Shown: positions 42,365 through 53,677 of the stretch, piece by piece
How positions within the stretch are numbered: the first letter of the stretch is position 1
Layout of the letters: the number at the start of each line of letters is the position of its first letter
Source: Periconia sp. R9002
Lineage: Eukaryota; Ascomycota; Dothideomycetes; Pleosporales; Periconiaceae
Length of the DNA: 64,000 bases
Assembly (NCBI GenBank): GCA_023627715.1
Contig: JAMAHW010000057.1
Span: 166,612-230,611, forward strand
Direction: 5' to 3'
Program-made: the position numbers and the translations under genes
Notes under the pieces: generated by a model
What the model was told of the DNA's origin: nothing
Databases searched by the model: none
The model's input: the letters and a program-made list of their open reading frames with translations, nothing else

Positions 42365-45300
42365 TCAACGAGCAGGCGTGTCAGGAACATCCCAAACACT
42401 CTTCACCTCCTTCACCTTCTCCTCCTCCTTCACACCACCATCCCCACCTCCAGCATTCTCCTTCTTTAGCTGCGCACCCACCGTCTCAGACGCAAAAGGA
42501 ATAACACCCTTCGCGCCAAACACAGGAAGTTCGCTCCTCTTCATCTTAGGACTCACCAAACCACCACCGCTCTGATTCACAGCCGCCACCATCTCCGCCA
42601 CCGAGCCCATGCCATTCTGCCGCGGCGGCACCAGGGGGGCTTCCGAATTTGGAGCCATCCATTGCAACGGGGCAGCAGCAGGTTGCTGAAGCGCCGCCGC
42701 CGAAGATGCTGAAGCGGTACCGAAAGTTTGCGTGTTGTAGTTTACGAACTGCGGCATGACGACGGTGGGGGGCGGAGGTGGAGGCGTGTCTTCGCGGGGA
42801 GGCGAGGTAGGGAGTGGGATCGACGGCGCGGATGTCATCATGAAGTGAGGTTTTGGGAGTTGGTCGGGTGTGATATTTGTGTCGAGGAGGCCGGTGGAGG
42901 GGTTTGGGGTTGGTGCTGGTGCTGGCGGGGCGGAGGTGGGATTTGGGTCCGAGGAGATGGGTGGGAAAGAGGGAGGGTTGGTAGGGAGGTGTTGTTGTGA
43001 TGGAAGTTGAAGGTTTTGGAAGATGGGACCGGACGTTGGTGGTGGTGCGATGGGTTCGGGTTGAGATAACGGCACAGCTGCTGAAGCGGTTGGCTTCACG
43101 GCTTCCAATGAAGGGGGTGGCGCTGTTTCTATCGCCGCAGGTTTTGGTGCTTCCGTGGCTGGTTTCGCAGGTTCCACAGACGATGTTGATGCCGTCGCAG
43201 GTTTTGTCTTTGGTGGTCTGCCTATAGGTTTTTTCGGCACGGCGCTCTTCGTAGTAGCTAATTTGGGCGCGCGAGGGACAGTTGGTTTTTTCGTCGCGGT
43301 CGTCTTGGGTTTCTTCTCAGTCTCCTTCTTCTCAGCGGCTTCCTTCTGCTTCTGCCGTGCGTCGTATTCTTCCTTGGGTGCCAGCTTGAGCGTGATTCGC
43401 TTCAATCCAGACGTCAATTGGTCCATATCGGTTTCGTTCTCCTTGCCTGCCGTGGTTGTCGGTTTACTCTGATATTTCGACGGCACGGCGGGCATTGGAG
43501 GCTGGTTCTTGGGAATGCGAGACGTAGCTGCGGTTGACGCTCTGGATTTCTTGACTTGAACTCCATTAGGTGGCGGTGCTGGTGTGGTACTACGCCGGCT
43601 GGGTGGCACAATGCTTGAAGCGCGACTGACACTGCGCTCAGGAGCCACAGAGGAGCCCACGCTGGACGCGATACTAACACGACGGGAGGTCACACGTTTC
43701 GGCTCCGGCGGCTCGGTGGTTGCGAGAGGAAGATCGGCGATGGTCTGACGTCGACTGGCTCGAGTTTCCGGACGTACAGCTGGTTTTTCGTTGTCAGAAC
43801 CATCGAGATAGGAAGTAACAGGCTTCCTCCCGCGAAGCTGGCGACCAGATGGATGAGGTTCGGTGGTGTTCACGACAGGAGGCGCTTCCTCCTTTTTGAT
43901 CTTAGGCGCTGCTAGCTCCTCGGGTCTGCAGCTGCGGGTTTGGCGCCCGGATGGAATCAGCAATTTACTGAGAGCATGTGTAGCAGTTGCCCAATCGACC
44001 TCTGGCGGAGGTGGCGTAGGTGCCCTGGACGAGGGACTGCCCGATGAATATCGTCCGGATAAATTTCGATGGAGTTTGGTTGGATCGACAACCTTTGCGG
44101 TGAACGACTGTGTCGGGGAGGAAAAGTGTCCTCCTGGCCCAGCTCGTATCTTTCTCGAGGCGACGATCGGGGGAGGCGTAACAAGGTTTTCCAGTTCTGT
44201 AAGCCGTGATACGTGCCACCACTGGGGGTCGTACGTCACTAGGGTCGCTTCAGGAGGTGTAGGTGACATGGGTACGTCTCGGTCGTTCAACTCCAAAGCT
44301 TGTAGCCGCTGCTGCATATCGAAAGCCAGTCCCCTTGACGGTTGTTGTTTGGCTTCAGACCAGACTTGCCCATCGCACAAGCCGCTCAGGTGACTGAGGA
44401 CGCCACTAGTCAGCGCTCTGTCACTGTAACCTCCCTCGAGCACGGATATGACCCGACCATCTACCCCGGTGTCCATCTCTTCGGAGAGTCGTACAATATC
44501 CCTCGTGAAACGAGCATAGAACTCCGTGGGTACGTTAACGGTGTGCCTCTGCATGCCCGCCGTCTCGTGTTCACTAGCATCGAATCCAGCGGAAACGAAA
44601 ATGGCGGCTTTCGGCGCGGGGTGATTGGGAGATGTCCGCAAGCGGTTTGTGTGGTACTTCAGGTATTTCCGCGTCTTCTCAAGAAGAACCAAATATTTGT
44701 CTTCATACAGCCGCCAAAACTCTTCCGGGGTAGACCAAGTTTCAAGATGAATGTTCCAAATGGACTGGCCATGCGCATTGTCAATGCACAAACTTGCTGC
44801 CTGGACCTTATCATCATCTCCATCCTCGCAAGGGAAAGAATTGATGTCGTGAAGACTGAAATATCCAATAGATGTCTTTTTCCAATGAGGGGTGTTCTTG
44901 TGCATGGCGCGCACTTTCTTATTCCGCTCCCAAGTAATGTCCTGTGAGCCGTCTCCATGGTGTAAATCGAAGTCGATGATAGCGGCATGAGTCAGGCCAT
45001 AGTTGGCCATTGCGTGTTCAATTCCCACGTGAACGTTATTAATCCAACAAAACCCGGATGGCCATTCTGCTGAACAATGGTGACCCGGAGGGCGAACACA
45101 CACAAAGGCACGCGAAACGCCATTCTCTATGGTGGAACCCTGGAAAACAGCGTCAACGGCATCCAACACGCCTCCAAGTGCACCTTGTATAGCGTTCAGA
45201 GACTCAGCGCAGAGGTATAGGTCCATGGGATGAAATGGGGGGTTCGGAGGCTGGCCTGGGATTGAAGGTGGATCGCGGACCAACTCTTTGCCTGTAGACG

Positions 45301-46069
45301 CCAACTTTTGCTCCGCCGTCTCGCACAGTGACTTGAACTCCTCCATCCATTTGGTCCCGTGGACGTTGGTGACGACCTGCGACGTGAGATCGATGGCTCG
45401 AGAGGTCTTGCGGATCTTGAAGGGGATGCGCTCGGGAGGGTTGTGATTCGATTGAGGTGCATTGGCGCCGTCACCATGTCGCTCACCCAGGAGAACGTAG
45501 GCAGCGGATATGCCCATGACACTGGCGAGTATGCGCTCCGGCCGCTCCATGATAGTATTCAGGGTAGATTTTGTTGTTTTGGGTCTAGAATATCGGTGAC
45601 CGTAGCATTGGTCGTGGATTATGACAATGGTGCCTGCGTTCGCGGAGCCAGCCATGCCCTCGTGCATTGCCAACTCTTTTATAAAAGACTCTTCAGCAAT
45701 ATCGCAAGCCCTTGGTGGCGGCGGCCTTTCTTCGACTGATATCTGTGCTAACGGGCTTCCCATCTTAGCTGCCGTCGGTGAAGACATGTTGGGTACCATG
45801 GAGCTTCTGCGAGACGGTGGACGAGGGTCTCCGCGGAGAGACGTGGTAGAAGATTTTCGAACAAGAGCAGGCGAAGAAGCTCGACTTCGACTTATGCTCA
45901 GCACACTAGGACTGCGGGGGCCAGGTGATCGTGGGACTGTGGTTGACTTTGTGTGGAGTGGAAGCGAGGGTGGTCGTGAAGGGCTTCGTGACGGTGGGGT
46001 GTTTGAGGAAGAGGAAGCATTTGCGCTGCCTGTGTTTGCTGGCGCATTTGCGTTTGCGTAGAGAGACAT
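42365..46069 (-). CDS. HOS3: HOS3-type histone deacetylase
   Basis: Single exon, 1234 aa. A Ser/Pro-rich disordered N-terminus (1-120) precedes the deacetylase domain at about 145-570. Active-site motifs are intact: RPPGHHCSAEWPSGFCWIN at about 326-344, the zinc ligands in IIDFDLHHGDGSQD (364-377), FVSAGFDASEHE (about 492-503) and VLEGGYSDRAL (about 543-553). The start TIVIIHDQCYGHRYSRP and the order of blocks match the Hos3 (fungal class II-like) group rather than Rpd3 or Hda1. The remaining 650 residues are low complexity, rich in Pro, Lys, Thr and Ala, and probably disordered. It removes acetyl groups from histone lysines with Zn(II). The symbol rests on family likeness, not on a search. 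Confidence 0.9.
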   Translation of the reverse strand: MSLYANANAPANTGSANASSSSNTPPSRSPSRPPSLPLHTKSTTVPRSPGPRSPSVLSISRSRASSPALVRKSSTTSLRGDPRPPSRRSSMVPNMSSPTAAKMGSPLAQISVEERPPPPRACDIAEESFIKELAMHEGMAGSANAGTIVIIHDQCYGHRYSRPKTTKSTLNTIMERPERILASVMGISAAYVLLGERHGDGANAPQSNHNPPERIPFKIRKTSRAIDLTSQVVTNVHGTKWMEEFKSLCETAEQKLASTGKELVRDPPSIPGQPPNPPFHPMDLYLCAESLNAIQGALGGVLDAVDAVFQGSTIENGVSRAFVCVRPPGHHCSAEWPSGFCWINNVHVGIEHAMANYGLTHAAIIDFDLHHGDGSQDITWERNKKVRAMHKNTPHWKKTSIGYFSLHDINSFPCEDGDDDKVQAASLCIDNAHGQSIWNIHLETWSTPEEFWRLYEDKYLVLLEKTRKYLKYHTNRLRTSPNHPAPKAAIFVSAGFDASEHETAGMQRHTVNVPTEFYARFTRDIVRLSEEMDTGVDGRVISVLEGGYSDRALTSGVLSHLSGLCDGQVWSEAKQQPSRGLAFDMQQRLQALELNDRDVPMSPTPPEATLVTYDPQWWHVSRLTELENLVTPPPIVASRKIRAGPGGHFSSPTQSFTAKVVDPTKLHRNLSGRYSSGSPSSRAPTPPPPEVDWATATHALSKLLIPSGRQTRSCRPEELAAPKIKKEEAPPVVNTTEPHPSGRQLRGRKPVTSYLDGSDNEKPAVRPETRASRRQTIADLPLATTEPPEPKRVTSRRVSIASSVGSSVAPERSVSRASSIVPPSRRSTTPAPPPNGVQVKKSRASTAATSRIPKNQPPMPAVPSKYQSKPTTTAGKENETDMDQLTSGLKRITLKLAPKEEYDARQKQKEAAEKKETEKKPKTTATKKPTVPRAPKLATTKSAVPKKPIGRPPKTKPATASTSSVEPAKPATEAPKPAAIETAPPPSLEAVKPTASAAVPLSQPEPIAPPPTSGPIFQNLQLPSQQHLPTNPPSFPPISSDPNPTSAPPAPAPTPNPSTGLLDTNITPDQLPKPHFMMTSAPSIPLPTSPPREDTPPPPPPTVVMPQFVNYNTQTFGTASASSAAALQQPAAAPLQWMAPNSEAPLVPPRQNGMGSVAEMVAAVNQSGGGLVSPKMKRSELPVFGAKGVIPFASETVGAQLKKENAGGGDGGVKEEEKVKEVKSVWDVPDTPAR

Positions 46070-46617
46070 GCGGTTGTGTGGGTGCGCAACGAGATTCGCT
46101 GCGTCTTTGTTTGTTGACGTTGGCGGGGCGGCGCGCCGTTGTTATATTGGGGGAATTGTACGTAGGGGGGTGGAATAGGCTGCAGACGAACGGAAGGGGT
46201 CGTGTCGCGTCGTGGGTGTGACGCGTCTGACCTCGTGAGCGATGAGTACAAGCGACTAATGTCTACAAGCAACACGATTCAACGAAGTTTGGTGCTTCAC
46301 GTCGACCATTGGGCATAACGAGAGAGTTGGGTGTAAGAGTAAGGACTGACTAGAAGGATAGATGGCATGTTTGTGTGTTTGTTATTATTCTAATAATGAT
46401 CGCTGCAACGGGGGGCGGGCCGGTGAAAAAAACCGCTACGGTAGGGACCGCCGCCTTAGTTATGCGTGCGTGCATCATGTATGGCGTCGTAGGGCTGATG
46501 CATCATGCACTATGCATCTTCACTCATTTTTTTTGGACAGAGCGATTGAGTATACAATTATTCAAAAATATGCAACAGCAGCACTCTTCCTTTCTACAAA
46601 ACGCATCTATCATCTGA
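46070..46617. other. Promoter of the histone deacetylase gene
   Basis: 548 bp between the deacetylase start and the end of the tRNA-ribosyltransferase gene, both on the minus strand. Nothing else recognised. Confidence 0.4.
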
Positions 46618-48318
46618 TCAATCCGCCAACAAATCAACCCCCACCCCCTTCAACGCCCCCACCGCCCAGCTAGGATACTTCTCCTTCTCCCCCGCATACA
46701 ACTTTGCAAAGAACTCTTTCAAAAATGCCGGGTATCGATCCTCCAGAATCGCCTGCCGCACCCTCTTCATCAGGTCCAGTTGGTAATACACGTTATGGAT
46801 CGTGAGCAAGTGCGCGCCGGCGGTTTCTTTCGCCGTGACGTGGTAGATGTAGGCACGAGTGATGCCCAGACCGCCCGCGGACTGTGGGCGGCAGCAGGTG
46901 CAGTTGCAGCCGGGCTCGATGGGGGAGAAGTCGGAGGCGTAGGACGCGTTGCGCAGGTTGAGGATGCCGTTTGCAGTTATGGCGTTCCCGAAGCGCTGGG
47001 TAGGAGAGGGTTGTGTTAGTGGGCTGGATAACAGAACCGTGGGAGAGTGACTTACCGCTGTTCGAGTGGGCCATACGCAGTCAAACATGTCTGCTCCCAG
47101 AGCAACAGATACGACCAAGTCTTCCGGGTAGCCCTATTTCTGATCAGCGACCACTTCCCTCCATGAAATGGAAAAGTGTAGAACAAGTACTCACCACACC
47201 CATGACATATCGCGGTTTCCCCTCCGGTAACAGCCCCGTACATGTATCTACCACCTTACAATACTCATCCTTCGCCTCTCCACCGGACAAGCCCCCTATG
47301 GCAATCCCCGGCGTATCTCTCGCGACCATCTCCGCCGTGCACTCGCGTCTGAGATTCAAATCTAGCCCGCCCTGGATGATACAAAAGAGGTTTTGGCGCT
47401 CGGGGTACTTGTGTGCTGCGATGCAGCGGTCGAGCCAGCGGATGGAGCGGTCCATCGCTTCTTTCATTCGCGCGAGATCGGGAGAGGTGGTAGCGATTAC
47501 ATCGTCGAGCTGCATTATGATGTCTGAGCCGATGGAGTTTTGGAGAGAGATGGAGTGTTCGGGGGTAAGAAGCCTGGTTGCAGATCGTTAGTTCTCTCTC
47601 GTCTCGCCTTTCAGATATATAGCGAGGAGAAGGATAGCATACATCTCACTCCCATCATGAGGGCTTAGAAACCTCACACCTTCCTCTGTGACTTTCGCCA
47701 GCTTCAAGAGCGAGACCATCTGAAAGCTGTTTCTCATATATCAGCCACATTCTCCCATCCAGTCAGATCGTAGTCGACAATAGTCCAGTAGTTCATCTTC
47801 CAAATTTGTAGACAAGGGAATCACGCACCCACCGCTATCTACGCAAAACAACGGTCAGCCCCAAGCTAAGCTTTCCTCGAAACATCATTTCAATCACCTG
47901 TAAGCAAATTATGAGGCCACGACTGGAACTTGTGCGCGCCGCCTATAGCATCTAGTGTTTCCTGGCCCGGCTTCAGCCCTCTGTGGATGCTGTGTCAGAC
48001 TATGTGTTGCGCGGAGCCTTGGTTTGGCTACGTTGCGTACAGATGATAGGTATTATTCAAGCATAAGCGACATCCCTGTTCTTCCAATTGTTCGGGGGTG
48101 AGGCCTTTGAGCGAGGCCTGGGTGGCTACGGGCATGAAGATGGGGAGCGGAACGGGGCCATGGGGGAGGTGGAGGGTTGCGGCGCGGGCTTTGGTGACCT
48201 GTGCAGCTAAATTAGTTTTTTGAAGGGCATTGGGATAGTGATGGTGTAATTTAATACTCACAGAGCACTTTCCCAGCAGCTCGAAGGTGAGCGCTGACGG
48301 CATAGGCACGGGCGCCAT
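46618..48318 (-). CDS. QTRT1: Queuine tRNA-ribosyltransferase catalytic subunit
   Basis: Eight exons: 48318..48262, 48198..48041, 47980..47898, 47838..47829, 47726..47643, 47573..47195, 47133..47056 and 46995..46618, giving 408 aa. The fourth exon is only 10 nt, and joining it restores [16 protein letters not shown], the catalytic block (first Asp) of tRNA-guanine transglycosylases. Other landmarks are [48 protein letters not shown], the nucleophile Asp block [15 protein letters not shown], and the zinc site CNCTCC...H in [24 protein letters not shown]. It swaps G34 for queuine in tRNAs with GUN anticodons and needs a second subunit (QTRT2), which is not in this window. Confidence 0.94.
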
Positions 48319-48903
48319 GGTTTGTGATTTTCTTAACAGGACTTTCGGAACCACCGACTGAGGGGAATCGGAAACGCCTTGCTCGCTACGAGAATAAGAT
48401 GTGGTCGGTGCGCTGTCACGCTAACTTAGTATGCCAATCTTAATTCTGGTCCCTGGTTTCAATGGAGGAAATGGTAACGACTTGAATGTCGAAAGATTGG
48501 AGAAAGCAAATGGAGGTTATTTCATTTTTCATTCAGATGCTCTTCATTTTACTGCCACTGAAATAATTTTTAAGTTTTATGTGTTGGAAGAGCAGACTAT
48601 GGATTAGTTCTGAAAATGATAGCAATTCCGCAAACGCCATAGGAAAGGAAATTTCCAAATGCCACATTCTTTGCAAAAGAAATTTTCACTTATAGAAACC
48701 ATTTCGAAAACATATTTTGGACGCGAAGAAGTCTCAGCCGGCTTGAAGTTGGAAACATTCCAAGCAGCCCACCAGGGGACGACTCCTCTCTGAAGGCTCA
48801 ACCGAAACGAGATGAATGACATAAGACCACCACCTTACCATGCAAGAGAGGGCACTTTTCCAACCAAGACACGGTCATCACACACAACATTAGTTGCCAA
48901 AAT
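48319..48903. other. Intergenic between tRNA-ribosyltransferase start and membrane-protein end
   Basis: 585 bp. A 72-aa minus frame at 48604-48822 has no domain. Nothing else recognised. Confidence 0.4.
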
Positions 48904-49957
48904 TTACTCATCGGCCAACAGGGGGGCACGTTCGCGATCCTCAGACACGACTTCACCGCCACCAATGCGTTCTTTGCCGAAGAGCTCTGGGAACCCGACA
49001 CCTAGAGACAAGATGAAGAGCAGTCCTCCGATGGCGAATGCGAAGATCCATTGGAGCTGAAGGAGCGGGATCTTGGTCAGGAATTGGCCAACGGCGGTTG
49101 CTGAATCTCACAGTCAGATTTCGCCATTCACGACAAGAGAGCAGAAGTAGGAAAGAACTTACAGAATGACAAGACCGACAGCGCAATGCCGATTGTGTAA
49201 TCTTTAAACGCCACCAAAAAGAATGCTCCATAAGCCAGGATGCCCCAGATGAAAACATTAGCCACGATCCTAGCAGCGATGTGATCCGTCCCAACAGCCC
49301 GAGCGCCAACCCAATACAACGCGACAAAGTTCCACGCCAAAGGTCCTGCAACGGTACCGATGTGGATCAAGCGCGGTGTCGTGCTGTGTCGGAAGTACGC
49401 GAGGGACAGGTTGAAAAAGTTGATGACGATGAGGAGTTCGGCGAGCCAGAAGTGATTGCGGACCCAGAGGTGGATGAAGCCGAAGAGGAGGAGGTTGGAG
49501 GCGATGTAGTGGGAACCGATGTTTGCAGCGGCGGTGACGTAGACTGTGTCTTTGGAGTAGAGAGACCACGCATAGACAAGTTGGAGGGCAAAAAGAATGA
49601 TCCTATATCATGTTTAGAATGTGTGTTTTGATGATTGCAAGGGAAGTGAGGGGCCGTTACCAGTAGATGGAGGTGATGATGCTGTTTTGAGCAAAGGGAG
49701 TAGCGGTGTTGTTGCCCCATATCGTGTGACCTGGAGCACGGTGCTTGCCTTGGGACTCGGGCCGGTTGAAGGTGTAGTAGAAGGCCGTGACGAGGAAGAC
49801 GAGGTATGTAATGAGGGTGGTGATGCGGTGGATGATGAGGGCCTGGGAGGAGTGCTGCTCACGGCGGGCGAAGGGGTTGTCTGGAGTGGAGGTTAGTGTT
49901 TCTGTTGTGTATAGTAGAGTTCTATGTGAGATAGATAGTAGCGTACAATCGGCCATG
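48904..49957 (-). CDS. Multi-pass membrane protein (DUF1774-like)
   Basis: Exons 49957..49948 (10 nt), 49880..49661, 49602..49163 and 49100..48904 give 288 aa. The first exon encodes only MAD plus one base; the join gives MADYNPFARREQHSS. About eight hydrophobic segments follow, including LITYLVFLVTAFYYTF, IILFALQLVYAWSLY, NLLLFGFIHLWV, FVALYWVGARAV and WIFAFAIGGLLFILSL, and the cytosolic tail ends GGEVVSEDRERAPLLADE, a typical sorting-type acidic tail. The length and helix pattern match the fungal DUF1774 group, which I hold with moderate trust. Function unknown; membrane of the endomembrane system or plasma membrane. Confidence 0.8.
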
Positions 49958-50709
49958 ATGGTAGAAGTGTAACCCAAGGAGGAATCCCAGGTAGGCACTG
50001 TTGACTGATGGTTGAGGCTGTTTGCTGTCGTGGACGAGTGAAGCTGTCCAGAGGGATTGAAGAATCGAAGAGGGGAATTACGAGAGCAAGAGCGTCGTGT
50101 TAAGTAGTGGAGTGATTTGTTGGTTCCGACGTCTCAAACAAGGCCAGTCGCAAGCCAGCAGGGCCAGTTGGTGGGCCGATCCTCTCCAGTCCATTTGACC
50201 AGACATGTATTTCTTTCTTTCGTCATTCCCCACCTCCCCTGCCTACTGCCTGCCTGCCTACCTGTGACCCCTGCCCATGTCCATACTGTATGTAGTGTAG
50301 CGTCCCACGGTAAGGGTCCCAGCCGCTAGCCACCGCTCAGCCCCGCATTTCGCCCCATGACTGCCATTCGCGAAACCGACTGGTCAATCCCACAACACAC
50401 GCACACGTCGTCCCTCCCCCCTCCACACCACCCACCACCATCACCACAACTGGTAACCTTTGCATAGTGCCGTACACACGCAGAAGCGGGGAGCGTGCCT
50501 TTCGGTATGCTGGGGCCGCTGTATGCGCTGCGAGGCCAAGCCACCAAGCCTCGTATTCGTCTAACGTTCTCCTCTATTGTCCATGCCTGCACCCTCCACT
50601 GCACTGTACTGCACTGTGCTATGCTATGTACTTCGCGCCGTCTTCACTTTTGTACAATTAATCCACCATACGTGCTATGGTGCCATCCATCTCCCCCCTT
50701 CGCCATTCT
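49958..50709. other. Intergenic 750 bp, no gene seen
   Basis: 5' flank of the membrane-protein gene and 3' flank of the AP-1 beta gene, both minus strand. Overlapping plus frames at 50467-50783 have no domain. Confidence 0.4.
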
Positions 50710-53034
50710 TTAGAGAAGAAGATCCTGATTGCCGTCCGTTCCCACGGGACTCATCATGGCCTGCATGGGCGCACTTTGATTGACCACCCACCCTCCGCCC
50801 ATCGAACCTTGCTCCGCCATTACCGGACTTCCTCCGAACGTGCTCTGTCTCCCAACCCCCGCAAAGTATGCATCTGCGTCATTCATTGCCGCGTTCATGT
50901 TGCTGCCTCCGTTCATAGGGTTTTGCACGCCATGCCCGTTGGTTGTCAAAGTATCCAGTTTGCTGCGCTCCGCCGCTGCACGCTCGCGGGCCTGCTGCGC
51001 CGCCTTGACCGTGGGTAGCTCGTGGTGCTGCAATGCAGGCGAATCCTGCAGCTTCCTTGGCCGCGCCGAGCGAAACACTTGGTTCACGGGTTTTAGGTAA
51101 ACAGTCGCCAGGGTGCCCACGTTGAGACACATTTCTTCCAGCGTCCCCGGGTCCAGCTTTTCTGATTCTTCGGCCGTGATGGGCGGTTTCTCGCCCATGA
51201 CAATCTTCTTTGCCTCTGCCGGTGCCGACGACATTAGGCGCCAGTACATGTACCCTCGGTCCCGGAGATCTGGGTTGTCCGTCTCCTCCGTGGCCCACTT
51301 GAGTACCTTGGGTACAAGCGTGGACCCTCGTGTTGGCCGCTGGATGAACAGTTTCACAGTTGCAGTGAGCAGTGCCAACTGTACCTCGTGCGTCTCTTCC
51401 CGGAAGGAATCCAGGAAGTCGTCGAGTAGAACGTCGCTGTCTTCGATCCTGTCAGCATATTGCCCGATAACCCAGATCATGGCCGCCTTGGCTTCCGGTT
51501 CATCGAGCGAGTCTAGATTTTCGCATAGTGTGCTGATGATGGATTCATATTGATTAGGGTATTTGCGGAAGATGTTACGTATGACCACTGTTGCCTCTTG
51601 CACAATATAAGACACCTTAGTGGCGACCAGACTGAGAAGCGTCGATATACACAGCTGACTTGCGGGAGGGATTTTGATGGCCAATTTGCCAATGGCGCGT
51701 ACCGATTTGCGGACAAAGTCGACGTCGATTTCTGTAGCATATCTGTGATGTTTCCACGTTAGTACACCATGTCAAGGTATGTTTTGGTACAACGTACTCT
51801 GCCAGTTCCGTGAGAACCTCCCCAATGTTCTTTTCTGTGGCCAGCATGAATATGAGTTCGAGCTTCGTGACCTTGACGTAAATTGGATCGTTATATTTAC
51901 AGAAGAAGACACGGATGTCGTTTCGTAGCACCTCTGGCCGCCGTTGAAGGATGAGCAAGGCGTTCCGCAGGGCCAGATACTGGATTTCTGGTCCTTTGGA
52001 TAAGAGAGTAACCAACGGCGGAGACAACTTGTTACATAACGAGGTGATGACTTTTTGGTCGGAAATGTAGTTCATTAGATAGAGTATCACGCGTATGCAT
52101 GTCAGAACTACGGCGGAATTAGAGTGTGATAATCGAGGCGATATTCGTTCGGCAAGGAGCGCAGCTTCCGAGGTGTCCTGCGGCACATAGTTCATCATGG
52201 CTTCAAGGATGTATGTTTGACCCCACTCCGAACAATCGGCGAGAATGGAGACTATCTTGGAGGCGCTCGCGTAGTCGATGGTAAGCTTGATGTTTTCGGA
52301 TCGCTCCCAGATATCCATGAGAGAGGCCAATGCGCTCGACACAACCGTAGGGTTCTCGTCTCTCAACATGTTGTTCAATTTGTCTATGAGGTCGGATTGC
52401 TCAACCATTTGCCTGTCGTGATCATAAAGCTTAGCTACGCAAAAGGCAGCAGTCTTGCGCACGTAGGGGTCGTTATCTCGGAGGAGGTTCTTCAGGTGAG
52501 GTACAGTAGCCTCGACGTATTCGCGCACATGGACGTACGACATGGTTCGGAGGGCAAGGGCGCGCACAAGGGGGTTGTTGTCGTTGACGTCTTCCTGTAT
52601 AATGGGCAATGCTTTGAGGGCGATGTCGGGTTTTGTCCTCGCGTAGTTGACCAGATACAAGAAGCACCTGCAGAGTTAGCCATGGAATCCTCTCAGCCTG
52701 ACCGCTACGCACATTTTCTTGATCTCCAGGTTCTGGATATGTATACAGCCAACAATGTCGGGGAACAGAGCAATCATGTCGTTGTTGCTCATGGTCATGT
52801 TGGCAACGATCTTCTTCAAGGCCGTCTTCTTCGCGGTGAAATTCTTGTCTTTCTTGCCGCCGCTGTTGAGCTCGAGCCGCAGCTCAGCGACTTTGCCCTG
52901 TGAGGTGGGGAGGGATTGTAAGCGTGGGTTTGGGAATGTGTAAGGGAGGAACATGGCCGCGATAGGACATGGTGTTGGGGGTGGCGTGGACGTACTCTTG
53001 CAAAGAGCTTCGCATCCTGGCCTGCCGTACTCAT
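50710..53034 (-). CDS. APL2: AP-1 complex beta-adaptin
   Basis: Exons 53034..52996, 52897..52713, 52667..51798 and 51742..50710 give 708 aa. After [31 protein letters not shown] comes the conserved [29 protein letters not shown] and [19 protein letters not shown] typical of beta-adaptins, then HEAT repeats ([50 protein letters not shown]). The trunk ends near [25 protein letters not shown], and a Ser/Asn/Gly-rich hinge closes the protein; there is no ear domain, as is usual for fungal AP-1/AP-2 beta chains. It helps clathrin coat vesicles at the trans-Golgi and endosomes. Choice of AP-1 rather than AP-2 rests on overall likeness. It shares a divergent promoter with EMC4. Confidence 0.92.
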
Positions 53035-53677
53035 GACGGGCAGCTGTGCGGAGTACTTGTATTCGAGGGGAGCTGTCTTGACCTTGCCTCAGGGGATGGG
53101 TTGTACCGAAACCCCAGTCTTGCATGCGCCCAGATAGTTGGACTAGGTCCTCGTACACGGCTGTAGATAACAAGAGCGAACACGGCACAACCCGCTCTTG
53201 CGCACCTGGTCCACTAACTATCTATGTCTGTACCGTATCTGTATTCGTCGTGCGATCCGCCCCTCCGTACGCTCACTGAGGGGTTCGGCGGTTGGTGATT
53301 GGATAGACGAGAACGCCCGTTCTGCAGAGGTGAGGATTACGGCAAGGTGTAGTCGGTGGGTGTCAATTCCACGTCGCAAGGGATGGGGAGTGCAAAGCAG
53401 CGTAACGGAAATGCCGGAAAATAAAACTCAGAAACAATGCAATGTTGGATTATCCGCAGGAGAGACATGACATGGATAGTTAACTCGTTAGGCTTGCCGA
53501 GGGGGATGCCAAGCATTTCGTCGTGATGCATGTAGCGATGCAACCTTGTGCTGTCAATTCAACATCAACACCACTCCCAAATATTGCAAACCATCACCCC
53601 TTTACATTGTCGCACTCCAACCAATACCGCAAACAGAGATTGGATCGACAGCAGATAAACTACACATTCCCGCCACC
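53035..53677. promoter_or_regulatory. Divergent promoter between APL2 and EMC4
   Basis: 643 bp between two housekeeping genes transcribed away from each other. No specific site is claimed. Confidence 0.4.
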
